Positions 53,801 to 61,319 of a DNA stretch of 64,000 nucleotides are shown here, in pieces. Numbering within the stretch: the first letter of the stretch is position 1; each line of letters begins with the position of its first letter. Made by a program: the position numbers and the translations under genes. A model generated the notes under the pieces. The model was not told the DNA's origin. It ran no database searches and saw nothing but the letters and a program-made list of their open reading frames with translations. The stretch spans positions 124,001 through 188,000 of the forward strand of contig NZ_FXBB01000001.1 in the NCBI RefSeq assembly GCF_900177735.1. Direction: 5' to 3'. The stretch is from Dethiosulfovibrio salsuginis. Its GTDB lineage: Bacteria; Synergistota; Synergistia; Synergistales; Dethiosulfovibrionaceae.

Positions 53801-54618
53801 TAGGACTCCCTCACTTTCTTGCTCATTTCCAGATACTGCTCTGTGTATTCGGGAGCTACTTTGTTAACAAACTCTCCGACGACTATTTTACCGAAAAGCT
53901 CCTCAGGGCTCATACCCTTGGCCTTTTCTTTGGTGACGCTGGCTCCTTTGAGGTACTCTATGTTGGAGATAGGGGTACGTCTGTTGTTCTTTCTGCCAAA
54001 CTGGGTGTGACAGCTTGATATGACCTCAACTACCGAGAATCCCTTATGCTTGATGGCATCGGCGATGTACTTCTCCGCCTGCTTGGGATTGGCAATGGTG
54101 GTCCTGGCTACGAAAGTAGCACCGGCTCCTTCCGCCAAACGACATATGTCGAAGGTCGGGTCGACGGCACCGTAAGGTGCGGTCGTAGCAAGAGCACCGG
54201 CAGGGGTGGTCGGAGAGGCCTGTCCACCGGTCATACCGTAGATGTTGTTGTTCATCACTATGGCGGTGATGTTTATGTTTCTCCGGCAGGCGTGGATAAA
54301 GTGGTTGCCTCCGATAGCGGTGCAGTCGCCGTCTCCCATGACGTCTATAACCGTCAGCTCAGGCTTGGCCATCTTGATGCCTGTGGCAAATCCAAGAGAA
54401 CGACCGTGGGTGGTGTGAATGGTGCAGGTATCTATGTAGCCTGGAAGTCGGCTGGAGCAGCCTATCCCCGAAGCTAACACCGTCTCGTCCTTGTTTAAGC
54501 CGAGATCTACCATTGCCCTTATAAGGGCGTGCATCACGATACCGTGACCACAGCCGGGGCACCACATATGGGGGAAAAACCTAGTCCTGAGCCAGTTGTA
54601 AACTTCTTTGGAAGGCAT
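53800..54618 (-). CDS. korB: 2-oxoacid:ferredoxin oxidoreductase, beta (TPP-binding) subunit
   Basis: 272 residues. Binds thiamine diphosphate and a [4Fe-4S] cluster: CPGCGHGIVMHAL near the N-terminus, SGIGCSSRLPGYID, the TPP/Mg motif GDGDCTAIGGNHFIHACRR, NNNIYGMTGGQASPTT. Catalyses oxidative decarboxylation of a 2-oxoacid to acyl-CoA with ferredoxin reduction (or the reverse). ATG with GGAGGTAAGG upstream, one base after the alpha stop. Confidence 0.96.
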   Translation of the reverse strand: MPSKEVYNWLRTRFFPHMWCPGCGHGIVMHALIRAMVDLGLNKDETVLASGIGCSSRLPGYIDTCTIHTTHGRSLGFATGIKMAKPELTVIDVMGDGDCTAIGGNHFIHACRRNINITAIVMNNNIYGMTGGQASPTTPAGALATTAPYGAVDPTFDICRLAEGAGATFVARTTIANPKQAEKYIADAIKHKGFSVVEVISSCHTQFGRKNNRRTPISNIEYLKGASVTKEKAKGMSPEELFGKIVVGEFVNKVAPEYTEQYLEMSKKVRES

Positions 54619-54619
54619 A

Positions 54620-55756
54620 TTACCTTACCTCCTGGGTTATTTTTTCAAGAATTTCGCTTGGGTGGAAAAGCTCACCGTTGACAAGAGTAGCGGAAACGAC
54701 CTTAGCCTTGCCGTGGACCGCTCTCTCTACCTCGTGTACCATCTGTCCGCAGTTGAGCTCCGGGACGATTATGGTCTTGACCTTTCGAGCCAACTTCTCA
54801 AGCTCCTTGTCGGGGAAGGGCCAAAGGGTTATAGGACGGAAATGGCCAGCCTTGATGTTTCTGGCCCTGGCGTCTTTTACCGCTCTCGTGCTGGAACGGG
54901 CGACGCTTCCGTAGGATACTATAAGGACCTCCGCATCCTCGGCGAAAAGGGTATCGTATTTTACGATATCGTCCCGGAAGCGATCTACCTTTCTCATCAG
55001 TCGCCTCATTTTATTGTCTATTTCCTCACCGTTGTTGGTGGGAAATCCCCAGTCGTTATGGGTAAGACCGGTCACGTGCCAACGATAGCCGTCTCCGAAG
55101 GAGGCCATGGCAGGAATATCGTCCTCAGGGTCGGCCAGATAGGGAACGAACTTATCGGGCTCCACGGAAGGAGGCTTTCTGTCAACTATCTTTAAAGAAC
55201 CGGGCTCAGGGATCTCTATTTTCTCCCTCATGTGACCGATCTCGGCGTCGCTCATTATCAAGACCGGCTGGCGGAACCTCTCCGCAGTGTTGAAGGCCTC
55301 GATCGCCAGGGAGTAACACTCCTCGACGGAGGACGGAGCGTAGGCGATGGTGCCGTGATCTCCATGGGTTCCCCAACGGGCCTGCATAACGTCCTGCTGG
55401 GCGGCTTTGGTGGGAAGTCCTGTGGAAGGACCGCCTCTCATTACGTCGACGAGAACCATAGGAACTTCCGCCTCGTAGGCTAAGCCAAGGTTCTCCTGTT
55501 TAAGGGAAAATCCGGGGCCAGAGGTCGCCGTGAGAGCCTTGGAACCGGCTATAGCAGCTCCGATAGTTGCGGCGATGGCGGCTATTTCGTCCTCCATCTG
55601 GATAAAGCGGCCATCTATCTTAGGGAGCTCCTCGGCCATCTTCTCCGCCACCTCTGTGGAAGGGGTTATCGGGTATCCGCCGAAGAAATTGCATCCTGCG
55701 GCGATCGCCCCCATAGCCAGAGCTTCATTACCCTGCCAGAAAGCCAGTTTACCCAT
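54620..55756 (-). CDS. korA: 2-oxoacid:ferredoxin oxidoreductase, alpha subunit
   Basis: 378 residues. NEALAMGAIAAGCNFFGGYPITPSTEV, TSGPGFSLKQENLGLAYEAE, RGGPSTGLPTK and RWGTHGDHGTIAYAP are typical of the 2-oxoglutarate-type alpha subunit (KorA), with a C-terminal transketolase-like domain (VLIVSYGSVARSSTRAV). I favour 2-oxoglutarate, but branched-chain or aromatic 2-oxoacids are possible in amino-acid-fermenting anaerobes. AAAGGAGG before the ATG; overlaps the ferredoxin gene by 8 bases. Confidence 0.94.
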   Translation of the reverse strand: MGKLAFWQGNEALAMGAIAAGCNFFGGYPITPSTEVAEKMAEELPKIDGRFIQMEDEIAAIAATIGAAIAGSKALTATSGPGFSLKQENLGLAYEAEVPMVLVDVMRGGPSTGLPTKAAQQDVMQARWGTHGDHGTIAYAPSSVEECYSLAIEAFNTAERFRQPVLIMSDAEIGHMREKIEIPEPGSLKIVDRKPPSVEPDKFVPYLADPEDDIPAMASFGDGYRWHVTGLTHNDWGFPTNNGEEIDNKMRRLMRKVDRFRDDIVKYDTLFAEDAEVLIVSYGSVARSSTRAVKDARARNIKAGHFRPITLWPFPDKELEKLARKVKTIIVPELNCGQMVHEVERAVHGKAKVVSATLVNGELFHPSEILEKITQEVR

Positions 55757-55958
55757 TGTTCTCCGCCTCCTTTACTGTGATAGCCAGATCGGGGCATATA
55801 TTCTCACACTGACGACATCCTATGCACTTAGCCATCTCAAAGGGCTCCGCTTTCTGTCTCTCATCAAGTGCCAATACCTTCTTGGGACAGATATCGATAC
55901 AAAGAGAACAACCTTTGCACCATGGCTTGTTGATGATAACCTCAAATGCCTTCGCCAA
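55749..55958 (-). CDS. korD: 2-oxoacid:ferredoxin oxidoreductase, delta (ferredoxin-like) subunit
   Basis: 69 residues with two [4Fe-4S] motifs: CKGCSLCIDICP and CIGCRQCENICP. Carries electrons from the TPP site to free ferredoxin. I placed the start at TTG 55958 because GGAGG lies seven bases upstream and the product MAKAFEVIINKPWCKGC begins like other KorD proteins; the open frame extends to 56012 without a better site. First of the korDABC set. Confidence 0.93.
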   Translation of the reverse strand: MAKAFEVIINKPWCKGCSLCIDICPKKVLALDERQKAEPFEMAKCIGCRQCENICPDLAITVKEAENNG

Positions 55959-55979
55959 AGAATTCACCTCCAAAAGATG

Positions 55980-55997
55980 CCGTTCCCCCTGGAACGG
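55980..55997 (-). other. Small hairpin between tsaB and korD
   Basis: Perfect seven-base stem CCGTTCC / GGAACGG with an AGGG/CCCT loop, followed on the minus strand by CATCTTTTGG. The T-run is short and interrupted, so it is at best a partial terminator or RNA-processing site that could set the ratio of tsaEB to korDABC expression. Confidence 0.4.
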
Positions 55998-56014
55998 TTC
56001 GTACAGACGCAAAT

Positions 56015-56686
56015 CTATTTAGAAAAGTTCCCTAATCCGGGACTTCTATAATAGCGTGCTTGAATTTCATGGGGCGACCTAACCTCAGCTCTGTGTAACC
56101 AAGCTGTCTCCCCTAGGGCAAAGCCGCCGATACATATCAATTTATCTATTTTAGAGGAAACATCAAACCCGACAAGAGTTCGTTCCTCCGTCACGACAAA
56201 ACCAGCTGTAGCATCTATATCCGACATAGCCGAAGAGAGTTCCTCTGGATCTCTTTCCCCTTCGGCAAATATCTCGTTTAACCCTGTTTGATCGACAAAA
56301 AAGCCAGCACAGTAGAGTGCACCTTGACCGGCGCGAATACAGGGTATAACCCTCTCCCCAACGGAAGGTCTAGCCGCTCTAGCCAGAGCTTCCAGAGGGC
56401 TCAAGGGGACCACCGGTATATCGAGGCCCTTAGCAAGGCCGACCCCGTATGAAAGGGCGACCCTTATACCGGTAAAATATCCTGGACCTACGGTCACCCC
56501 GATAGCGTCGATATTCTCGATAGAGGTCCCGGAGTTTTTTAGGAAAGAATCGACACAGGATGGAAGCAAAGACCCCTGAGATCTCCCCAAATCGACATTA
56601 AATTCGGACACAGGCATCCCTTCGTCCACCAAACCTAGACAGGTAAATCGATTGGAGCAATCGATTGCCAGAATCCTGCGGATCAT
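56015..56686 (-). CDS. tsaB: tRNA t6A37 synthesis protein TsaB
   Basis: 223 residues, ASKHA-fold scaffold of the TsaBDE complex that makes threonylcarbamoyl-adenosine in tRNAs. ILAIDCSNRFTCLGLVD, VTVGPGYFTGIRVALSYGVGLAKGLDIPVVPLSPLEALA are the family's hallmarks. The start overlaps the tsaE stop by 4 bases, the classic tsaE-tsaB pairing. Confidence 0.95.
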   Translation of the reverse strand: MIRRILAIDCSNRFTCLGLVDEGMPVSEFNVDLGRSQGSLLPSCVDSFLKNSGTSIENIDAIGVTVGPGYFTGIRVALSYGVGLAKGLDIPVVPLSPLEALARAARPSVGERVIPCIRAGQGALYCAGFFVDQTGLNEIFAEGERDPEELSSAMSDIDATAGFVVTEERTLVGFDVSSKIDKLICIGGFALGETAWLHRAEVRSPHEIQARYYRSPGLGNFSK

Positions 56687-57183
56687 TGAATTTCCTCCAA
56701 TCCAGCAAAGTCAAGGTATCTAAGCCTGTCCCCACTATCGTCGTCCAGAGGAACTAGGGTAATTAGCCGAGTTTCCTCGTCGAGGGAATCAGCTAGGCCC
56801 AGATGTTTAAAGGTAGCCTTAAACCCTCCAAAGGGAGGGATGGACGTAAGTCTATCTGGCCACTCTACCACTACCACCCAGCCATCGTCGAGATATTCAT
56901 CAAGGCCCATAGAGCGTGGATCCGCTCGCTCAAGTCGATAAAAATCGGCGTGAGCAACAGGGATGTTGCCGTGATACTCGTTTATGAGGGTAAAAGACGG
57001 ACTCTTAACGCCCAGTCCTCCCAGGCCTGAAACCAAGCCTCTGACAAAAGTCGTCTTGCCAGCCCCAAGGTCCCCTTCAAGTAGAACTATAGAGCCCGGT
57101 CGAATCGCAGATGCAAGGCTAGTCCCTATATACTCGGTCTCCTCAGGGGTCTTAGCGCGAAAAGATCGAGTCACTTTCTGCAC
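56683..57183 (-). CDS. tsaE: tRNA t6A37 synthesis ATPase TsaE
   Basis: 166 residues. P-loop ATPase of the t6A complex: Walker A LEGDLGAGKTTFVRGL, SPSFTLINEYHGNIPVAHADFYRLE, DGWVVVVEWPDRL. It is a little longer at the C-terminus than the usual 150 residues. The start is probably GTG 57183, overlapping the end of the small membrane-protein gene; GTG 57174 is possible. Confidence 0.95.
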   Translation of the reverse strand: MQKVTRSFRAKTPEETEYIGTSLASAIRPGSIVLLEGDLGAGKTTFVRGLVSGLGGLGVKSPSFTLINEYHGNIPVAHADFYRLERADPRSMGLDEYLDDGWVVVVEWPDRLTSIPPFGGFKATFKHLGLADSLDEETRLITLVPLDDDSGDRLRYLDFAGLEEIQ

Positions 57184-57401
57184 CGCCTTAGGACTATAAC
57201 CACAACGAAGAGCACGAATACAAACCCGATAGACGGTAAAATCATCCTACCTACTGCTATCTCTGGATTGTGTAGTTTAGCTCCACCGATCATTCCAAGA
57301 GCTATAACCAAAGAGAGCAGGGACATCAATATCCCTTTTCTCTGTATTCGTTTGGTCTTTTTGATCTCCTCTTCCCAGTTTACAGGACGACGGCCTCTCA
57401 A
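57171..57401 (-). CDS. Small two-helix membrane protein, unknown
   Basis: 76 residues: a basic, charged N-terminus (about 1-22, RGRRPVNWEEEIKKTKRIQRK), two hydrophobic helices (about 24-42 and 53-70) and a short basic tail. I do not recognise it. It overlaps nnr by 4 bases and tsaE by 13 bases, and its start and stop fit the operon tightly, so it is probably a real gene rather than chance. The positive N-terminus suggests both ends face the cytoplasm. Confidence 0.65.
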   Translation of the reverse strand: MRGRRPVNWEEEIKKTKRIQRKGILMSLLSLVIALGMIGGAKLHNPEIAVGRMILPSIGFVFVLFVVVIVLRRCRK

Positions 57402-58909
57402 AATAAGCCCCCCAAAACATCAGGTATTTTATTCGCTATCTCGGAAGCCAACGCTCCATCGGTTGAACGGCTCGAAAGGAGCTCCCCCGATTTTCCGTGT
57501 ATCCATCCACCTAAAGCAGCGGCGTCAAAGGCAAGACATCCTCTGGACCAAAGAGCTCCGATAGCTCCAGCGAGAACATCTCCCGATCCTGCTACCGAAA
57601 GAGTGGAGTTGCCCGATGAGATAACCCCTCTAGCGTGCCTGGAGCAGATCAGAGAACCAGGGCCTTTAAGCAGACAGGTACCGTATCTTCCCGCTAGAGA
57701 TCCAGCGACCAGCAGACGCTGCTTGGAGACCCTCTCCCTAGGCCAGCCCATAAGCCTGGCGGCCTCCCCTTCATGGGGGGTTATAAGGACCTCTTTTGCG
57801 GAGGAAATATCCGCCTCAGGCAGAAAGAACAGGCCATCTCCATCGACAACCACCGAAGGGAGTGAACTTGACCAAAACTCGGTGAAGATATCTCTCGATA
57901 GAGCGGATCGTCCCAACCCAGGTCCTAATACGACCACAGAACAGGATCCCCCCCATCTGCTTAGTATTTTAGGGATTTCCTTTTTCGAGTTTAGAGATTC
58001 AAAAATAACCTCAGGTATGTGTTGGACATAAGGCCTCACCGAGTCAGGGGCGGCCAGTACACATACACCTGCTCCCGCCCTTAAAGCCCCCATAGAGGAG
58101 AGAGCGGCGGCCCCAGGATAACGGTCAGATCCGGCTACCAGGAGGACACAGCCTCTGGAATATTTATGGGAATCGTAGTTGGTATGGGGATAGGCCCTTC
58201 GGACATATCCCTCGTCCACAAGGATCATCTCGTCTTTAGCACAGTCGGTAATTCTATCCGAAGCGATTCCTATATGTACGACTTCGACTCTCCCTGAATG
58301 CCTTTTACCGGGATAGACCTCGTGGCCTACCTTTTTTGAGACCATCGTAACCGTCAGGTCCGAGGAGACCGCCTTTCCTGAAACCGTGCCATCGTCCATA
58401 TCGACCCCTGTAGGACCGTCCACGGAGAGCACAGGGGAAAAGCCGTCGATGGCCTGAACCGCCCTTAAAACCTGACCTCTCAGATCACCGGAAGCTCCGG
58501 TCCCGAGAAGAGCGTCCACCACCAAGGAAGACTCCGAAATTCTGTCTTTTATAAATTCATCGGAGACCGAGGACATCTCCACACAGGGGATTTTCATCGA
58601 CTTTAGTATCAAGAGATTGGTCAAAGACGCTCCTTTGATCTTTTTTTCGTCGCCGGCTATAAACAGGAAAACCTTCCTGCCTAACCTGTCGAGGTGACGG
58701 GCCATAACCATACCGTCCCCTCCGTTACTCCCTACACCGGCCATTATAAGGACCGTATCACCTACGGAGGTCATAGAGGCAGCAAAATCAGCACAGGCCG
58801 ATCCTGCGTTCTCCATGAGGATTTCCGATGGAATAGAGAACTCCTTTATGGCCTTTGCGTCTGCCTGTATAGAGATAGAGGAGGAAGAAAGACGAGATAT
58901 TTTAGTCAT
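57398..58909 (-). CDS. nnr: Bifunctional NAD(P)H-hydrate epimerase / dehydratase
   Basis: Metabolite repair: converts damaged, hydrated NAD(P)H back to NAD(P)H. 503 residues. N-terminal YjeF epimerase domain (about 1-210: ENAGSACADFA, AGVGSNGGDGMVMARHL, DALLGTGASGDL, VDGPTGVDMD) and C-terminal ribokinase-like ADP-dependent dehydratase (about 225-503: LITPHEGEAARLMG, LSVAGSGDVLAGAIGAL). I chose ATG 58909 behind GGAAGGTGA; it overlaps the acpS end by 8 bases. The acpS-nnr pairing is common in bacteria. Confidence 0.96.
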   Translation of the reverse strand: MTKISRLSSSSISIQADAKAIKEFSIPSEILMENAGSACADFAASMTSVGDTVLIMAGVGSNGGDGMVMARHLDRLGRKVFLFIAGDEKKIKGASLTNLLILKSMKIPCVEMSSVSDEFIKDRISESSLVVDALLGTGASGDLRGQVLRAVQAIDGFSPVLSVDGPTGVDMDDGTVSGKAVSSDLTVTMVSKKVGHEVYPGKRHSGRVEVVHIGIASDRITDCAKDEMILVDEGYVRRAYPHTNYDSHKYSRGCVLLVAGSDRYPGAAALSSMGALRAGAGVCVLAAPDSVRPYVQHIPEVIFESLNSKKEIPKILSRWGGSCSVVVLGPGLGRSALSRDIFTEFWSSSLPSVVVDGDGLFFLPEADISSAKEVLITPHEGEAARLMGWPRERVSKQRLLVAGSLAGRYGTCLLKGPGSLICSRHARGVISSGNSTLSVAGSGDVLAGAIGALWSRGCLAFDAAALGGWIHGKSGELLSSRSTDGALASEIANKIPDVLGGLF

Positions 58910-59282
58910 GGCGAAAATCACCTTCCATAACGACAAAAGCCACGGCGTAATCTCCTTCGTGACTCAGGGATAGATGAAATCTAGAGGAGGAGATTTGCGC
59001 AAGAAGCCCTTCATCAAGGGCTTTGAGGTTGAGCACCGGACCAGACTCGGATCTAGAGACCGACACACCTTTGAAAGCGACCTTAGCCAAAGGCAGACCG
59101 GAAGCTTTAGAGAACGCCTCTCTTGCGGCAAAGGAGGAAGCAAGATGCCTCGCAGGACAATGCTTGGAAAAGGCGTAATCGATCTCCTCGGAGGAAAAAA
59201 CCCTGCTAACAAAGTGATCGTCCCTGGAGAACCTTGACATTCTAGATATACTACAAAGATCAACGCCAACTCCTAAAATCAT
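58902..59282 (-). CDS. acpS: Holo-[acyl-carrier-protein] synthase
   Basis: Transfers 4'-phosphopantetheine to acyl carrier protein. 126 residues, normal. MILGVGVDLCSISRM (Mg-binding Asp), SSFAAREAFSKA (catalytic Glu) and FHLSLSHEGDYAVAFVV are typical. The frame is open for another 44 codons upstream, but ATG 59282 with GGGGGTGA upstream gives the canonical N-terminus. First gene of the operon running to korC. Confidence 0.97.
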   Translation of the reverse strand: MILGVGVDLCSISRMSRFSRDDHFVSRVFSSEEIDYAFSKHCPARHLASSFAAREAFSKASGLPLAKVAFKGVSVSRSESGPVLNLKALDEGLLAQISSSRFHLSLSHEGDYAVAFVVMEGDFRHD

Positions 59283-59307
59283 CTGTCCGTTCACCCCCTC
59301 AGACAAT

Positions 59308-59335
59308 ACTATACTCCATTTCCTAAAAAGTACAA
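59308..59335 (-). promoter_or_regulatory. Promoter of the acpS-korC operon
   Basis: Minus-strand TTGTAC (59330-59335), 16-base spacer, TATAGT (59308-59313), about 25 bases before the acpS start. Between this and the tRNA terminator (59336-59422) there is AT-rich sequence in which I see nothing else. Confidence 0.8.
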
Positions 59336-59422
59336 TTCCCCATCGCAAAAAAGGTAGGAAAAAGATCTCTCTCAATAAAGGATATGATCGATTACGATAT
59401 ATCTTGATACACAAAATAGTTT

Positions 59423-59447
59423 AAAAAAAAGCGCCCCAAAAGGGCGC
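59423..59447 (-). terminator. Terminator of the tRNA-Val pair
   Basis: Minus-strand GCGCCC / GGGCGC stem with a five-base loop followed by eight T, ten bases past the second tRNA-Val. Confidence 0.94.
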
Positions 59448-59456
59448 ATAAATACA

Positions 59457-59531
59457 TGGTGGGTGGTAGAGGAATTGAACCTCTGACCTCTTCCGTGTCA
59501 GGGAAGCGTTCTACCTCTGAACTAACCACCC
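59457..59531 (-). tRNA. tRNA-Val (anticodon GAC), second copy
   Basis: 75 bases on the minus strand: acceptor GGGTGGT / ACCACCC, anticodon arm CTTCC-CTGACAC-GGAAG (anticodon GAC, reads GTC and GTT), T-arm AGAGGTTCAATTCCTCT, encoded CCA. Identical over its whole length to the copy at 59568-59642, from which it is separated by 36 bases. Confidence 0.97.
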
Positions 59532-59567
59532 AAGGCGATATATTGAACTGTAACACAGTTGGCTAAA

Positions 59568-59642
59568 TGGTGGGTGGTAGAGGAATTGAACCTCTGACCT
59601 CTTCCGTGTCAGGGAAGCGTTCTACCTCTGAACTAACCACCC
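59568..59642 (-). tRNA. tRNA-Val (anticodon GAC), first copy
   Basis: Same 75-base sequence as 59457-59531, including CCA and anticodon GAC. It is transcribed first of the pair from the promoter at 59657-59685. Perfect identity suggests a recent tandem duplication or ongoing gene conversion. Confidence 0.97.
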
Positions 59643-59656
59643 GCCAACGCTAAGAG

Positions 59657-59685
59657 ATTCTACAGGGGATTATCCTCTTTGTCAA
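59657..59685 (-). promoter_or_regulatory. Promoter of the tRNA-Val pair
   Basis: Minus-strand TTGACA (59680-59685), 17-base spacer, TAGAAT (59657-59662), 15 bases before the first tRNA. The -35 overlaps the last codons and stop of proC. No terminator separates proC from the tRNAs. Confidence 0.92.
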
Positions 59686-60512
59686 TCTTTATCGCTCGGT
59701 TTCGACGATAAACTCTCCCTGAGAGCCTCACCGACCTGCCTGCTCTTTTCGGTTGCCTTTACCACACCGTCTATTATGGAGGTTCTCAATCCCCCGGCCT
59801 CCAGCACCCTGAGAGCGTCTATGGTCGTCCCAGCAGGGGTACATACCCTGTCTTTATAGGCCCCAGGATGGTCTCCGCCTTTGAGAACCAGCTCGGAAGA
59901 TCCGATCAAGGTCATGGCCGCTGCCCTCAAAGACACCTCTGCGGAAAGCCCCGAGGCCAGCCCCCCCTGGATAAACGATTCTAGGATGGTAAACACATAG
60001 GCAGGTCCAGATCCCGCTACGCCGGTTATACCGTCAAGATCCTGCTCCGCCATAGTCTGAGAGAGCCCTATAGAGTCGAAGCAACAGCTTAAAATATCCT
60101 TATCCCTTTCGGATATGTCGGAGGAGAGGGCATATCCGGTGAAAGCCCGGCACACCGAGGCACATATATTCGTCATAGCCCTGGCCCACCGGGCCCCAGG
60201 AGCGGCTTTACTCAAAAGCTCCAGATCAACGCAGGCCGCCAGAGAGCAACAAAGGCTACCTACCAATTTATCCCTATTCTCCCCTATGATCGGAAGTATA
60301 AGATGAGGTTTGAGTGCCCAAAATACGACGTCAAACCCCGAGAATCCCTGTTCAATATCGGAAAGCTCGTTCGCCCCGAGCTGAGACATAGCCTCTAATC
60401 TACTTGGGTTGGTATCGTAGACCCATACGGACACCCCCCCACGGACAAGCCCCTCTACCACCGCTCCCCCAAGAGCCCCTGCTCCTATTACGGACACTTT
60501 ATTTAAAACCAT
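59682..60512 (-). CDS. proC: Pyrroline-5-carboxylate reductase
   Basis: Last step of proline synthesis. 276 residues. N-terminal Rossmann motif VIGAGALGGAVVEGL, FDVVFWALKPHLI, and the C-terminal dimer domain GVAGSGPAYVFTILESFIQGGLASGL and HPGAYKDRVCTPAGTTIDAL. I chose ATG 60512 behind AGAGGTG; the frame extends three codons upstream to a GTG. It follows rlmB by 11 bases from the chosen start. Confidence 0.97.
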   Translation of the reverse strand: MVLNKVSVIGAGALGGAVVEGLVRGGVSVWVYDTNPSRLEAMSQLGANELSDIEQGFSGFDVVFWALKPHLILPIIGENRDKLVGSLCCSLAACVDLELLSKAAPGARWARAMTNICASVCRAFTGYALSSDISERDKDILSCCFDSIGLSQTMAEQDLDGITGVAGSGPAYVFTILESFIQGGLASGLSAEVSLRAAAMTLIGSSELVLKGGDHPGAYKDRVCTPAGTTIDALRVLEAGGLRTSIIDGVVKATEKSRQVGEALRESLSSKPSDKD

Positions 60513-60523
60513 ACGAAACACCT

Positions 60524-61306
60524 CTAATCCTTAACGGAGGGAAGGTTAAGCCTTCTCCACTCGAACATCCCCAAAGCGGAAGCAACGCTGGCGTTTAGGG
60601 AACCGGTCTCTCCTACCATAGGGATCTTGCGAAGATCGTCACACCTTTCGGACACCAGTCTCGACATTCCCTCTCCCTCCGAACCGACGACTAAAGCCAA
60701 CCTATCGGGCAAGGGAGAATCCCATATATCCCTTTCCGACCTATGATCTAGGCCTACCACCCAGTATCCTCTCTTTTTGAGATCCTCCAACGCTCTGACC
60801 AGATTGACGACCTCGAAAAGGGGAAGCCTGAAGATAGCCCCTGCGCTGGTCTTTATGACCGTTCCGGTTATCCCTACCGATCTCCTGCCAGGGAAGACTA
60901 TTCCATCGGCACCGGCTACCTCAGCGGTCCTGATGATAGCCCCAAAGTTATGAGGATCTTTCAGGTGATCCATGATTAAAAGGAGAGATGGTCCCTCTTT
61001 ATCCGGTAGATCGGACAGATCAAGAGGACGGGGCATCTCTATCTCCGCGACGACCCCTTGGTGTTTTTCCCCTCCTGTAAGATCGTCTAGGTGGGACCCA
61101 CCGGCCTCGACCACCTCTATAGCGTTAGGCCCGGCAAGACCTAAAATTTCGTCTCGAAATGATCTCTGAGACCCTGTGGCCATGTATATCTTATGACAGG
61201 CCTCTGGAGCGGTCTCAAGCATGGATATCACGCCGTTACGGCCCCAGCACAGGTTATCCTTGCTGTCCCCTTTGCCGCCCTTACCTCTCCGTTCCTCCCA
61301 TCTCAA
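60524..61306 (-). CDS. rlmB: SpoU/TrmH-family rRNA 2'-O-methyltransferase (RlmB-like)
   Basis: 260 residues. N-terminal substrate-binding domain (about 20-95, WGRNGVISMLETAPEACHKIYMATG) and C-terminal knotted SPOUT domain with motif 1 IMDHLKDPHNFGAIIRTAEVAGADG, motif 2 ALVVGSEGEGMSRLV and motif 3 IPMVGETGSLNASVASAL. Likely methylates G2251 of 23S rRNA, although other TrmH paralogues look alike. TTG start at 61306 with AGGAGG nine bases upstream. Thirteen bases separate it from uvrA. Confidence 0.9.
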   Translation of the reverse strand: MRWEERRGKGGKGDSKDNLCWGRNGVISMLETAPEACHKIYMATGSQRSFRDEILGLAGPNAIEVVEAGGSHLDDLTGGEKHQGVVAEIEMPRPLDLSDLPDKEGPSLLLIMDHLKDPHNFGAIIRTAEVAGADGIVFPGRRSVGITGTVIKTSAGAIFRLPLFEVVNLVRALEDLKKRGYWVVGLDHRSERDIWDSPLPDRLALVVGSEGEGMSRLVSERCDDLRKIPMVGETGSLNASVASALGMFEWRRLNLPSVKD

Positions 61307-61319
61307 CGGAAGACACCTC

